The translations under genes and the position numbers were made by a program. This document shows positions 1 through 8,565 of a stretch of 64,000 bases of DNA, piece by piece; position 1 is the first letter of the stretch, and each line of letters opens with the position of its first letter. Location of the stretch: the NCBI RefSeq assembly GCF_016756615.1, contig NZ_AP023262.1, forward strand, positions 6,449,501 through 6,513,500, in the 5' to 3' direction. The notes below the pieces were generated by a model that saw only the letters and a list, made by a program, of their open reading frames with translations, was not told the origin of the DNA and did not search any database. The DNA is from Mesorhizobium sp. L-8-3. Lineage in GTDB: Bacteria; Pseudomonadota; Alphaproteobacteria; Rhizobiales; Rhizobiaceae.

Positions 1-375
1 ATCGGCTCCAACGAGCAGGCCGCCCTCATGGCGGGCGTCCCGGTCAGGACCGTGCGCATCGCGCTCTTCGTGCTGTCCGGCGTGTTCGCGGCGATCGCCG
101 GGATCTGCCTGCTCGGCTATTCGGGAACGTCCTTCGCCAATGTCGGCGAGCAATACATGCTGCCCTCCATCATCGCCGTCGTGTTCGGCGGCACGCCGCT
201 TGCCGGCGGCAAGGGCGGCTACACCGGAACCATGGCGGGCGCGGTGCTGCTGGTCATTCTTCAGAGCATCCTCACCACGGTGAACATCGACGAGTCCGGG
301 CGGCAGATGGTGTTCGGCGCCACGCTCCTGGTGCTCATGCTGTTCTACGGGCGCGGGCGGGCGTTGCGCGCATGA
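1..375 (+). CDS. Sugar ABC transporter permease, RbsC/BPD_transp_2 type (C-terminal part)
   Basis: The reading frame is open from base 1, so the start lies outside the window and only about 124 C-terminal residues are seen. The segment starts IGSNEQAAL, typical of the cytoplasmic loop of RbsC-type permeases, and then shows about three hydrophobic helices including VVFGGTPLAGGKGG, a glycine-rich motif of this family. It would form the inner-membrane channel of a ribose/xylose-type importer. Its TGA stop overlaps the start of the following LacI gene (ATGA), so the two are translationally coupled. The substrate cannot be told from this fragment; the neighbouring oxidoreductase and kinase suggest a sugar or polyol. 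Confidence 0.85.
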   Translation: MGSNEQAALMAGVPVRTVRIALFVLSGVFAAIAGICLLGYSGTSFANVGEQYMLPSIIAVVFGGTPLAGGKGGYTGTMAGAVLLVILQSILTTVNIDESGRQMVFGATLLVLMLFYGRGRALRA

Positions 376-1382
376 GCGGCAGGCCGAAGATACGCGACAT
401 CGCGGAGCAGCTCGGTGTGTCGCCTGCCACCGTGTCCCGGGCGCTCTCGGGCTCCGGCCTGGTGGCGGAGCCGACGCTGAGCCGCATACGCGATGCCGCG
501 CAGGCGCTCCACTATCGGCCTAATGTCAGTGCCCGCCGGCTGCGGACGAGGCGCTCGATGAACGTGCTCATGGTGGTGCGCGACGTCGGCAATCCGTTCT
601 ATCTGGATGTCCTGAAAGGCGTCGAGGCGACAGCACGCGCCGCCGGCTATTCGGTTCTGATGGGCAACACCGAGAACGATCCCGGCCGAGAGACCGAATA
701 TTTCAACATGCTGCGCGACGGCCACGCGGACGGCATGATCCTGATGACCGGCAAGCTGCCCCAGGAGATCAGGGATGATCCGGCGCCGGACGCTCCCGTC
801 GTCGTCGCTCTCGAGGCCATCGAGGGCTCGGGCCTGCCGCATGTCCAGATCGACAACGCCGCGGCGGCGCGGGAGGCCGTCCGCCACCTCGTCGGTCTCG
901 GCCATCGTCGCATCGCCCATATCGCCGGGCCGATCCCGGAAATCATGGCCAAGCTTCGGCGCGACGGGTACCGGCAGGCAATGGCCGAGGCCGGATTGCC
1001 GATCGCGGAAGGCTACGAGCAGCGCGGCGACTATCTGCTTCGGTCCGGGCAGGATCTCTGCCGCGTCCTGTTCTCGCTCCCCGAGCCGCCGAGCGCGATC
1101 TTCGTGGCCAACGACGAAATGGCCTATGGCGCGATCCACGAGCTGCGCCGGCTCGGGCGCGACGTGCCTGGCGACGTCTCCGTCGTTGGCTTCGACGATC
1201 TCTATCTCAGCGCGGCTTTCTTCCCACCGCTCACCACGATCAGCCAGCCGCGCACCGAGATCGGAAGGCAGGCAATGACGATACTGCTGGGCATGCTGGC
1301 AGGGGAACCGGGCCCGGCCGAGCCGGTCGAGATGCCGGTCACATTGCAGATCAGGGGCAGCACGGCGCCTCACCACGGATAA
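372..1382 (+). CDS. LacI family transcriptional regulator
   Basis: 336 residues, the normal LacI-family length. Residues about 6-25 (IRDIAEQLGVSPATVSRAL) are the classic LacI helix-turn-helix, followed by a hinge helix and a periplasmic-binding-protein-like effector domain (about 60-330) ending in the usual LQIRGSTAP tail. It overlaps the upstream permease stop by ATGA and is followed 24 bp later by the Gfo/Idh/MocA gene, so it is probably a local repressor of this sugar operon, responding to the imported sugar or a phosphorylated derivative. The effector is unknown. No operator could be assigned because the operon promoter lies upstream of the window. Confidence 0.93.
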   Translation: MSGRPKIRDIAEQLGVSPATVSRALSGSGLVAEPTLSRIRDAAQALHYRPNVSARRLRTRRSMNVLMVVRDVGNPFYLDVLKGVEATARAAGYSVLMGNTENDPGRETEYFNMLRDGHADGMILMTGKLPQEIRDDPAPDAPVVVALEAIEGSGLPHVQIDNAAAAREAVRHLVGLGHRRIAHIAGPIPEIMAKLRRDGYRQAMAEAGLPIAEGYEQRGDYLLRSGQDLCRVLFSLPEPPSAIFVANDEMAYGAIHELRRLGRDVPGDVSVVGFDDLYLSAAFFPPLTTISQPRTEIGRQAMTILLGMLAGEPGPAEPVEMPVTLQIRGSTAPHHG

Positions 1383-1406
1383 TGGTTTTCACAAGGAGTT
1401 TGGAAG

Positions 1407-2651
1407 ATGACCACTGGCCAGAGGAAAACCCTGCGCATCGGCTTCGTGGGGAGCGGCTTCATCGCCCATTTCCATCTGAAGTCGCTGGTCGGCGTGCGCA
1501 ATGTCGACGTGACCGGAGTCTATAGCCGCAAGGAGGAGAACCGCGCTCGCTTCGCCGCGGCCGTGGCTGAACTTGGCCTCGGCGAGTGCCGCAGCCATGA
1601 CAGCCTGGAATCGCTGCTGAGGGCCGACGATGTCGACGCGATCTGGATTCTCGCGCCGAACTATGCCCGCCTCGACGCCATGCGCGTGATCCATGAGGAG
1701 GTGAAGTCCGGCCGCAGCAAGGTCTTCGCGGTGGCCTGCGAAAAGCCGCTGGCGCGTACCGTCGCAGAAGCCCGTGAGATGCTGCGGCTCGCCGAAGACG
1801 CCGGGCTGAATCACGGCTATCTCGAGAACCAGGTGTTCAGCACGCCGGTGCTGCGCGGCAAGGAGATCATCTGGCGGCGGGCGGCGTCCACCACCGGGCG
1901 GCCCTATCTGGCGCGCGCCGCCGAGGAGCATTCGGGCCCGCACGAGCCCTGGTTCTGGCAGGGCGACAAGCAAGGCGGCGGCGTGCTGTCCGACATGATG
2001 TGCCACAGCGTCGAGGTGGCCCGCCATCTTCTCACCCGACCCGGTGCGCCGCGCGGATCGCTGAAGGTCAAGGAGGTGAACGGCACCGTCGCGACATTGA
2101 AATGGACGCGCCCGGCCTATGCCGAGCAACTGAAGCAGCGCTTCGGCGCGGAAGTCGACTATCGCAGGCGGCCCTCCGAGGATTTCGCGCGCGGCACTGT
2201 CACGCTGGAGGACGAGGACGGCAATGAACTGATGATCGAAGCGACGACCTCCTGGGCCTATGTCGGCGCCGGCCTGCGCATCCAGCTCGAGCTGCTTGGC
2301 CCGGAATATGCCATGGAATTCAACTCCCTCGGCACAGGGCTCAAAATCTTCATGTCGCGCGCCGTTACCGGCGCCGAGGGGGAGGATCTCGTCGAAAAGC
2401 AGAATGCCGAGCAGGGGCTGATGCCCGTCCTGGAAGACGAGGCGGGCGTCTACGGCTACACCGACGAGAACCGTCATATGGTCGAGTGCTTCCGCAAGGG
2501 CGAGACGCCGCTCGAGACCTTCCATGACGGCCTCGCCGTGGTGGAGATCCTGATGGGGCTCTACCGCTCGGCCGAGATCGGCGGGACGGTCCGCTTCCCG
2601 GCGCCTGAGCTGGAAGACTACGTTCCCCCCGTCGCGCGCCCGCGCGCCTGA
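1407..2651 (+). CDS. Gfo/Idh/MocA family NAD(P)-dependent oxidoreductase
   Basis: 414 residues. The N-terminus has a Rossmann nucleotide-binding motif (LRIGFVGSGFIAHFH, residues about 10-24), and CEKPLART supplies the conserved EKP lysine expected to act in catalysis. The C-terminal half is the usual alpha/beta substrate domain with a conserved GGGVLSDMMCHS stretch. The family oxidises or reduces sugars and inositols such as myo-inositol, scyllo-inositol and glucose-fructose. A good ribosome site (AAGGAG at about 1393) supports this ATG. It sits between the LacI regulator and the PfkB kinase, so it probably catalyses an early redox step on the imported sugar. Substrate not determinable from sequence alone. 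Confidence 0.9.
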   Translation: MTTGQRKTLRIGFVGSGFIAHFHLKSLVGVRNVDVTGVYSRKEENRARFAAAVAELGLGECRSHDSLESLLRADDVDAIWILAPNYARLDAMRVIHEEVKSGRSKVFAVACEKPLARTVAEAREMLRLAEDAGLNHGYLENQVFSTPVLRGKEIIWRRAASTTGRPYLARAAEEHSGPHEPWFWQGDKQGGGVLSDMMCHSVEVARHLLTRPGAPRGSLKVKEVNGTVATLKWTRPAYAEQLKQRFGAEVDYRRRPSEDFARGTVTLEDEDGNELMIEATTSWAYVGAGLRIQLELLGPEYAMEFNSLGTGLKIFMSRAVTGAEGEDLVEKQNAEQGLMPVLEDEAGVYGYTDENRHMVECFRKGETPLETFHDGLAVVEILMGLYRSAEIGGTVRFPAPELEDYVPPVARPRA

Positions 2652-2679
2652 CGACCAGAGCGCTGCCGAGGGAAAATCC

Positions 2680-3588
2680 GTGACCACGCCCGCCATCCTC
2701 CTCTTCGGCAACGCCAATGTCGATCTCGTGCTCGGCGAGATCGACGGATGGCCGGCGGTCGGGACCGAAATCATGGTCGACCGCAGCGAGACCAGGCCCG
2801 GCGGCTCCGCCGGAAACATGGCGCTGGCTCTGTCAGGTATCGGCGTCCCTCATCTCTTCATCGGGTCGACCGGCGACGACGCGAACGGCGCCTGGTTGCG
2901 CAGCCAGTTCGACCCGCGCTTCTGCAAATGGATCATCGACGGCGGTGAAACGACGGTGACCGTCGGCATCGTGCATCGGGGTGGCGACCGCGTCTTCTTC
3001 ACGACGCCAGGCCACCTCCAGGCGGCGCGCATCGCCGACCTGCTGAAGGCCCTGCCCGCTGCTCCGCACGACCGGGCCGTCGCCACGATCGCCGGCGGCT
3101 TCCTGATGCCCGACATTGCCGCCGGCACCGCCCGTCTGCTCTGGGAACTGTCGGCCCTCGGCTGGCGCACGGCCATCGATCCGGGCTGGCCGCCCTCGTC
3201 CTGGGATGACAAGACCAGGACCATGATGGCGCAATGGCTCGGCCTTGCCGACTACGCCTTGCTCAACGCCGAAGAGGTCAAAGGCTTCACCGGCATCGAG
3301 GCACATGAGCCTGCCGCCGCCGCGGTCGCCGGCATGCTGAAACAGTCGCAGGCGCTCGTGCTCAAGATGGGACCGGAGGGCGCCCGCGCCTATCGCGGCG
3401 GGGAAACCTTCGCCGTGCAGGCGCCTGAGGTCCGCGTCATCGACACTGTCGGCGCGGGCGATACGTTCAACGCCGCCTTCCTGGCCGCCCTCGTCGAGGG
3501 CGCCGATCTTCGCGCAGCCTTGTCCTCAGGGGTGGAGACGGCCGCCCGCGCCATCTCGACCTTCCCGCGCCGCTACGACGCGGGCTGA
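2680..3588 (+). CDS. PfkB/ribokinase family carbohydrate kinase
   Basis: 302 residues, with a GTG start at 2680 placed 28 bp after the oxidoreductase stop. The N-terminal PfkB signature is visible as RPGGSAGNMALALSG (about residues 39-53), and the C-terminal signature is DTVGAGDTFNAAF, whose GAGD aspartate is the catalytic base in ribokinases. It would phosphorylate a sugar or sugar acid with ATP in the cytoplasm. Its position as the last plus-strand gene of this unit fits the kinase step that traps the product of the Gfo/Idh/MocA enzyme. The family includes ribokinase, fructokinase, KDG kinase and inosine/guanosine kinases, and the substrate cannot be chosen here. Confidence 0.92.
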   Translation: MTTPAILLFGNANVDLVLGEIDGWPAVGTEIMVDRSETRPGGSAGNMALALSGIGVPHLFIGSTGDDANGAWLRSQFDPRFCKWIIDGGETTVTVGIVHRGGDRVFFTTPGHLQAARIADLLKALPAAPHDRAVATIAGGFLMPDIAAGTARLLWELSALGWRTAIDPGWPPSSWDDKTRTMMAQWLGLADYALLNAEEVKGFTGIEAHEPAAAAVAGMLKQSQALVLKMGPEGARAYRGGETFAVQAPEVRVIDTVGAGDTFNAAFLAALVEGADLRAALSSGVETAARAISTFPRRYDAG

Positions 3589-3638
3589 CGGCCGCGCCGC
3601 CCGGACGGGACGACGCACAGCTCCTGGCCTGGACCGCG

Positions 3639-4394
3639 TCACGCTCCCGCCGCCCAGCCGACGATCTGCTGCCAGAGCCGGGCATAACCCTTCCATTCGA
3701 CAAAAGCCGGCGGCGCCCAATGCGGACCGCAATCGGAAGCGAAGGCCACTGACCGCCCCTTTCCGAACTGGCCGGCGACGATCAGCGGGTTATCGCCAAC
3801 TGTCGCCACAATGGTCGCATGGTCCTTCGCAGCGAAGCGGTTGTAGCCGAGAAGGTCGGGCCAGTCCGAACCGATCGAGGCGACGATCGGATGAGCCTCG
3901 TCGGCCACTTTCGGAGTGATCCCTTGTGGCTTCTCGGCGCGATCGTCGCCGGCTTCGATATGGACCGGCAGCACCTCCTCCACCGCGGTGCCGCGATAGC
4001 GTGCCTTGGCCTCGATGCCTTGGAACGTGAGATAGCCGCCGACCATGACGAAGCCGCCACCCGCCAGCACATAGTCTCGGATGGCCTCCAGCCGGTTCGG
4101 CAAGGGGCGGGACCGGACGAATGTATCGGGATGCAGCAGCAGCGTGTTGGCGCCGATGTCGCTCAACATCACGCAATCATAGGCCGACAGGGCCGCCGCA
4201 TCGAAGGGGAAATCGCGGGCCGCGACGTGGGCCGGCTGATAGGTCACCTCCCAGCCACCCTCCTCCAGCGCCGATCTAAGCCAGCGAACGCCCTCGGCAT
4301 ATTCGGTGGTGGTGAAGCTGTCGAAGCCTTTCTGGTGTATCGAATGGACCGTCCAGGATTCGCCCGCGATCAGGACGCGTCTCGTCTTGCTCAT
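3639..4394 (-). CDS. Glutamine amidotransferase-like protein (GATase1_like, ThuA-related fold)
   Basis: 251 residues, minus strand, with a good ribosome site (GGGAGG) before the ATG at 4394. It contains the family-typical stretches ESWTVHSIHQKGFDSF, SDIGANTLLL and VMVGGYLTFQGI. These place it with cytoplasmic class-I glutamine-amidotransferase-like proteins of uncertain activity (PF07090-type). I see no clear Cys-His-Glu triad in the expected nucleophile-elbow context, so true amidotransferase activity is doubtful. It converges on the PfkB gene (50 bp apart) and lies downstream of the glutamine-synthetase-like gene on the same strand. Related proteins often accompany sugar catabolic operons; its role here is open. 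Confidence 0.75.
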   Translation of the reverse strand: MSKTRRVLIAGESWTVHSIHQKGFDSFTTTEYAEGVRWLRSALEEGGWEVTYQPAHVAARDFPFDAAALSAYDCVMLSDIGANTLLLHPDTFVRSRPLPNRLEAIRDYVLAGGGFVMVGGYLTFQGIEAKARYRGTAVEEVLPVHIEAGDDRAEKPQGITPKVADEAHPIVASIGSDWPDLLGYNRFAAKDHATIVATVGDNPLIVAGQFGKGRSVAFASDCGPHWAPPAFVEWKGYARLWQQIVGWAAGA

Positions 4395-4676
4395 CTCGTT
4401 TCCTCCCTAATTCGACCAAGGGCCCTTTCTCAAGCGTGACGCACGAAAAGAAGCTAGTAAACCGCTTTCATGACCACCAGGCCGATTTTCACAGCCATTG
4501 GACGCTCGAGTTGAAGGATCGCTGGCGCCGCGGCGACCACGGCTCGACCGTGCCGAAGCCCGGCATCGGCCTCAAGGCGCGCTGTTTTCGCGCAGTCGGC
4601 TTCGAGCCCGACAGCAACGCCATCGAATGGCCTGTCGCAGGAATCGGCGGGACGAACAGCCCGCCGCGACGCTCGA

Positions 4677-5987
4677 TCAGTAAGTTGCTTCGTAGAGAGC
4701 GCAGACCTCCTGCTGTTCCTTGCCCTCCAGGAAGGCGATCTCGCCCGTCTTGTGCTTGACATAGACGTCGGCAAAACCCTCGGGGAACCAGCCGACGACG
4801 GTCGGGTTGGACTGGAAGCGCTCCAGCGCCTGGCCGAGCGATTGCGGCAGCCGGACATAGCCGCGCGCGGCAAGTGCGGGGGCATCCAGCAGCGACAGAT
4901 CTTCCTCGGTGGCTTCAGGGACCTCGAGACCTTCTTCGATGCCCTGCACGCCGGCATTGACGATCGCGGCCAGTTGCAGATGCGGGCTCGCGGCTGAGTC
5001 GGCCGCGCGGAACTCGAAATTGAACTGAGCCGCCTTGGCGACGTCGCTGAGGTCCGAGACGGGACAGATGCGCACTGACGCCTCGCGGTCGCGGAACCCG
5101 AGATTGTTGAAGGCAGCGCTCCAGCGATGCGGCGTCAGCCTGAGATAGGAAACCACGCTCGGCGCGGTGATCGCGACGATCGAATCGAGATATTTGAGGA
5201 TGCCGGCGACGAACTGTCCGGCGGTCCTGGTCATCTCGTGCTTGCCCTTTGGATCCCATGTCGCCGGCTTGCCGGCATGGTCGAGGAAGCTCAGATGGAT
5301 ATGGGCCCCGTTGCCCACCCCGGCCGGGTCGCGGATCGGCGTGAAGGTCGCGTGCCGGCCCTCGCGCTCCGACAGGGCCTGCACGAGTTCCCGCAGAATG
5401 GTGGAATGGTCGGCGATCGCCACGCCGCGCGCCGGCCCCATCGTCACCTCGTACTGCCCCGCGCCGTACTCCTTCATGAAGGTGTCGGGGTCGAGACCGG
5501 CCGCGCGCATGGCGCCGATGAGAGACTCGGCGAAACGTCGCTCGGTGCGGAAGCCACCAATCGTGTAGGCGGAACCGACAACGCCGCCGCGATCGGCGAA
5601 CTGGAATTCATGCTCGAACGCCCCGAACAGCCCGAGCCCGGCGACACGCTCCAGCCGGTCGAGCGCGGCCTTCAGGATCGAACGCGTGCAGAGCTCCCAC
5701 GGCCTGCCGTCGAGATGGCGGATATCACTCAGCGCGAAATGCTCGACGCCGGCGTCGCCGCCGAGATCGACGCGCACGCGCGCGGCCTCATCGGGGATCA
5801 TGACGAGATCGCCCAGCGATCCGAACGGGCTGTCGGCGATCGCGTCGAAGCAGGTGATCTGCACATTGGTCGGTGTCCAGCCGACACCGCGCCGCGTCCG
5901 CTTCTCGAACTGCGTGGCCGGAAAGGCCTTGCCCCTCACCTTGCCTGCGAGGTCCGTACAGCAGGCGATGATCATTTCCTCACGCAT
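4677..5987 (-). CDS. Glutamine synthetase family ligase (PuuA/GlnT-like)
   Basis: 436 residues, close to other glutamine-synthetase-like ligases. The catalytic barrel shows FEHEFQF (paired metal-binding Glu), NGAHIHLSF (the GN...H.H metal/glutamate motif), LRLTPHRW and the ATP-site arginine in FRDREASVRI. The N-terminal beta-grasp is short, as in PuuA-type gamma-glutamyl-amine ligases rather than housekeeping GlnA, and I see no adenylylation-type NLY motif. It overlaps the end of the RpiR regulator gene by 8 bp. The context (isochorismatase-like hydrolases, formylglutamate-hydrolase-like enzyme, aminotransferase, Liv importer) suggests ATP-dependent gamma-glutamylation of an imported amine, not bulk nitrogen assimilation. 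That role is inference. Confidence 0.85.
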   Translation of the reverse strand: MREEMIIACCTDLAGKVRGKAFPATQFEKRTRRGVGWTPTNVQITCFDAIADSPFGSLGDLVMIPDEAARVRVDLGGDAGVEHFALSDIRHLDGRPWELCTRSILKAALDRLERVAGLGLFGAFEHEFQFADRGGVVGSAYTIGGFRTERRFAESLIGAMRAAGLDPDTFMKEYGAGQYEVTMGPARGVAIADHSTILRELVQALSEREGRHATFTPIRDPAGVGNGAHIHLSFLDHAGKPATWDPKGKHEMTRTAGQFVAGILKYLDSIVAITAPSVVSYLRLTPHRWSAAFNNLGFRDREASVRICPVSDLSDVAKAAQFNFEFRAADSAASPHLQLAAIVNAGVQGIEEGLEVPEATEEDLSLLDAPALAARGYVRLPQSLGQALERFQSNPTVVGWFPEGFADVYVKHKTGEIAFLEGKEQQEVCALYEATY

Positions 5988-6843
5988 TGTCGTCGTCCCT
6001 GTTTCCCGGCGGAACGAGGCGAAGCTCGTCCCATGCCTCTATGCGCCTGCGTGTCGCCGGCCAGTCGGCTTCCGAAACCTTGACGATCAGGGCTTCCAGG
6101 AGGGCGACGGCACCGACGACGGTGTCCCATGCGGTCTCGCTTTCGATCGGCAGCGCCAAGACAATATCGGCGTGCCGGGCGGCGGGCGACATCCATTTGT
6201 CGGTGACGAGCACGATCGAGCATTGCCGTTTCGTAGCGACGATCTCGGCAAGCCGCACCAGATTCCCCTGATAGCGGCGGAAATCGAAGACGATGAAGAC
6301 GTCCTGCTTGCGCATGCGCAGCAGATGGTCCGGCCAATGCTCGGGATTGGGCGGCAGATGGAAGATCTTCTGCCGGATCTGCTGGAGATGGATCGACAAG
6401 AATATGGCGAGGCTGTCGCTGACGCGCCCGCCGATCACGAAGATGTTGCGGGCCGGGTCCGCGACCAGCCGCACGACGGCGTCGAACTGCTCCGGCGACA
6501 CGCCGGCCGCCATCTCCTCGACCCTTGCTGCCGCACGCCTGGCATAGTCGGCCAGGAACTCCTCATCCTTGCCCAACTTCTCCGTCGCCTTCAGGTCGAG
6601 CGGCGACCGACCGCCCTCGCGCAGTTCCCCGATCAACTGGCGCTGGAACTCCTGATAGCCGCCAAAGCCGATCTTCGCGACGAAACGCGTGATCGACGGC
6701 GCGCTGACGCCGCAGCGTTCCGCCAGTTCCTGGATGGTCTGAAGGCCGCCGAATGGATAGTCGGCAAGCACGGCATTGGCGACCTTGCGTTCGCTTGCCG
6801 TCAGATTGCCCGCTTCCCGCCTGATCGTCTCGCGCACGGTCAT
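5980..6843 (-). CDS. MurR/RpiR family transcriptional regulator
   Basis: 287 residues. An N-terminal RpiR-type helix-turn-helix is visible (TIQELAERCGVSAPSITRFV, about residues 38-57), followed by a SIS sugar/phosphosugar-binding domain (about 120-250) with the VIGGRVSD and VFDFRRYQ segments. It is the first gene of the minus-strand unit and overlaps the ligase gene by 8 bp, so both are co-transcribed. It is divergent from the formylglutamate-hydrolase gene across a 157-170 bp AT-rich gap holding an inverted repeat. The likely role is control of this ligase/hydrolase/importer cluster; the ligand is unknown. Confidence 0.9.
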   Translation of the reverse strand: MTVRETIRREAGNLTASERKVANAVLADYPFGGLQTIQELAERCGVSAPSITRFVAKIGFGGYQEFQRQLIGELREGGRSPLDLKATEKLGKDEEFLADYARRAAARVEEMAAGVSPEQFDAVVRLVADPARNIFVIGGRVSDSLAIFLSIHLQQIRQKIFHLPPNPEHWPDHLLRMRKQDVFIVFDFRRYQGNLVRLAEIVATKRQCSIVLVTDKWMSPAARHADIVLALPIESETAWDTVVGAVALLEALIVKVSEADWPATRRRIEAWDELRLVPPGNRDDDNA

Positions 6844-6890
6844 CGACGCCGCAACAGTCCTGAGTTTGCCTGATGGGATTTTTCCGCTGC

Positions 6891-6939
6891 ATTATTCATG
6901 CTGAAAAAAATTAGTCAAACGTAAAAATTTCGTTGACTA
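6891..6939. promoter_or_regulatory. Divergent promoter region with inverted repeat; candidate RpiR operator
   Basis: This AT-rich island lies between the RpiR gene and the divergent hydrolase gene. TAGTCAA (6912-6918) and TTGACTA (6933-6939) form a perfect 7-bp inverted repeat 14 bp apart, extended by CG on both inner sides with one bulged base. Each arm contains a consensus-like -35 box TTGACT on opposite strands. On the minus strand, TTGACT (6918-6913) is followed after 16 bp by AATAAT (6896-6891), a credible sigma-70 -10 for the regulator/ligase transcript. A repressor bound to the repeat would cover both -35 positions. The regulator assignment is inference from position. Confidence 0.5.
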
Positions 6940-7015
6940 TGATCGAAAATTTTCCTTCACTCCGGGGACGGTCGGCAACCACGCCGCACGCGAGATCCGC
7001 TTGTCACCGGAGTTC

Positions 7016-7822
7016 ATGTTGCAGTCCATCGAAGCCGACATCGGGGTGCTTTCGGAACTGGATCCCGAGCCTGTCGAGGTCGTCAATCCCGATGGCGGCT
7101 CGCGATTCTTCATCACCTGCGAGCATGCCGGCCGGGCCGTGCCGGCGAGCCTGGGCGACCTTGGCGTATCCGACTCCGAGATGGATCGTCACATTGCCTA
7201 TGACGTGGGCGCGGAAGGTTTCTCGCGCCGGCTGTCTGCCCTGCTCGACGCTCCGCTGGTGCTGCAGCGCTACAGCCGCCTGGTGATCGATTGCAACCGC
7301 CCCCTGGAAGCAGCGGACTGCATTCCCGAGGTAAGCGACAGGACCCCGGTTCCGGCCAATGCCGGGCTTGGCGTCGAGCATCGGCGGCGGCGCTTCGAGG
7401 AAATCCACCAGCCCTTTCACCGCAAGGTCGCCCAAATGCTCGACAAGCGGGCCGCATCGGCGGAGGAAACGATCCTCGTCTCGGCCCACAGCTTCACGCC
7501 GAAGCTGGTCGGCGGCACGTCGCGGCCCTGGTTCGTCGGCGCCCTCTCCAATCGCGACCCGAGCTTCGCGGAAGCCTTCCTGGCTGAGCTCGGTTCGGCC
7601 CGTCCCGACGTCCCCTGCGCGCACAACCAGCCCTATATCGTGGACGACCTGTCGGATTACACGATCCCGGTCCACGGCGAGGGTCGCGGCCTGCCGCATG
7701 TCCTGCTCGAGATCCGCAACGACCTCATTTCAGACCGCGACGGTCAGGAGCGATGGGCCACGCTCGTCGCCGCTGTCCTAGCCGCCGCCGCAACCCCGAG
7801 AGACCCTGCCCATGGCCGCTGA
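7016..7822 (+). CDS. N-formylglutamate amidohydrolase family protein
   Basis: About 268 residues from ATG 7016; a TTG at 7001 in the same frame is an alternative start. Family motifs are clear: ITCEHAG near the N-terminus, AYDVGAEGFS, VIDCNRP, LVSAHSFTP and VLLEIRNDL. They match the metal-dependent N-formylglutamate deformylase/amidohydrolase fold (PF05013). Classical members hydrolyse N-formyl-L-glutamate in histidine breakdown, but no hut genes are nearby. The next gene, an isochorismatase-like hydrolase, overlaps its end by 11 bp. In this context it more probably cleaves an N-acyl or gamma-glutamyl intermediate produced by the cluster; that is inference. Confidence 0.85.
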   Translation: MLQSIEADIGVLSELDPEPVEVVNPDGGSRFFITCEHAGRAVPASLGDLGVSDSEMDRHIAYDVGAEGFSRRLSALLDAPLVLQRYSRLVIDCNRPLEAADCIPEVSDRTPVPANAGLGVEHRRRRFEEIHQPFHRKVAQMLDKRAASAEETILVSAHSFTPKLVGGTSRPWFVGALSNRDPSFAEAFLAELGSARPDVPCAHNQPYIVDDLSDYTIPVHGEGRGLPHVLLEIRNDLISDRDGQERWATLVAAVLAAAATPRDPAHGR

Positions 7823-8465
7823 TTTCCCCCAGACGCGCGAGATCCCGCTCGACCCGAAGGCTTCCGCGCTGCTCTTCATCGACGTGCAGAACTTCTCCGT
7901 GCGGCGCGATGGCGGCGAGTTCAAGGACCTGCCCGACGCCGAAATCTCGGGCCAATATGCCTATTATTTCGATCGGCTGCGGTCGCTGGCCATCCCCAAC
8001 ATGCAGCGCCTGCAGAAGGCCTTCCGCGAGGCGGGCATCGAGGTGCTCTACACCACGATCGAGAACCTGACCAAGGACGGGCGCGATCGCAGCCTCGACT
8101 ACAAGATCACCGGCTTCAACGTGCCCAAGGGATCATGGGACGGCAAGGTGATCGACGAGCTCGCCCCGGGGGATGACGAGATCGTGCTCCCGAAATCGTC
8201 GTCCAGCGTCTTCGTCTCGACCCATATCGACTATCTCCTGCGCAATCTCGGCGTCCGGCAGGTCGTGATGGCAGGCCTGCTCACCGATCAATGCGTGGAG
8301 TCGGCCGTTCGCGACGCCTGCGATCTCGGCTATCTTGTGACGCTGGTGCCGGATGCCTGCGGCACCTACAGCCAGGAGCGGCACGACAATTCGCTTCGCA
8401 CCATCAAGGGCTATTGCCGGCAGGTCTCCACCGACGAACTGATCAGGGAGATATCAGGCAAGTAA
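7812..8465 (+). CDS. Isochorismatase-like cysteine hydrolase (first copy)
   Basis: 217 residues. The Asp-Lys-Cys triad of isochorismatase-like hydrolases is present: Asp in LLFIDVQNF (near residue 21), Lys in VLPKSSSSVF and the nucleophile Cys in LLTDQCVESAV. Such enzymes hydrolyse C-N amide or ureido bonds (N-carbamoylsarcosine, biuret, ureidoacrylate, nicotinamide). The start overlaps the end of the upstream amidohydrolase by 11 bp, and the Liv-type binding protein follows after about 100 bp. A second family member closes the transporter operon at 13219, so two related amidase steps may act in one pathway. The substrate is not identifiable. Confidence 0.9.
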   Translation: MAADFPQTREIPLDPKASALLFIDVQNFSVRRDGGEFKDLPDAEISGQYAYYFDRLRSLAIPNMQRLQKAFREAGIEVLYTTIENLTKDGRDRSLDYKITGFNVPKGSWDGKVIDELAPGDDEIVLPKSSSSVFVSTHIDYLLRNLGVRQVVMAGLLTDQCVESAVRDACDLGYLVTLVPDACGTYSQERHDNSLRTIKGYCRQVSTDELIREISGK

Positions 8466-8565
8466 CGAGGAAGGGCCGGCGCCCGGGAAGCGGCGTCGGC
8501 AAGGGTTCCGCATGCGGCCGGAACGTAGGACGACAGTACCGATAAACACCAAAAGGGGAATGAAG

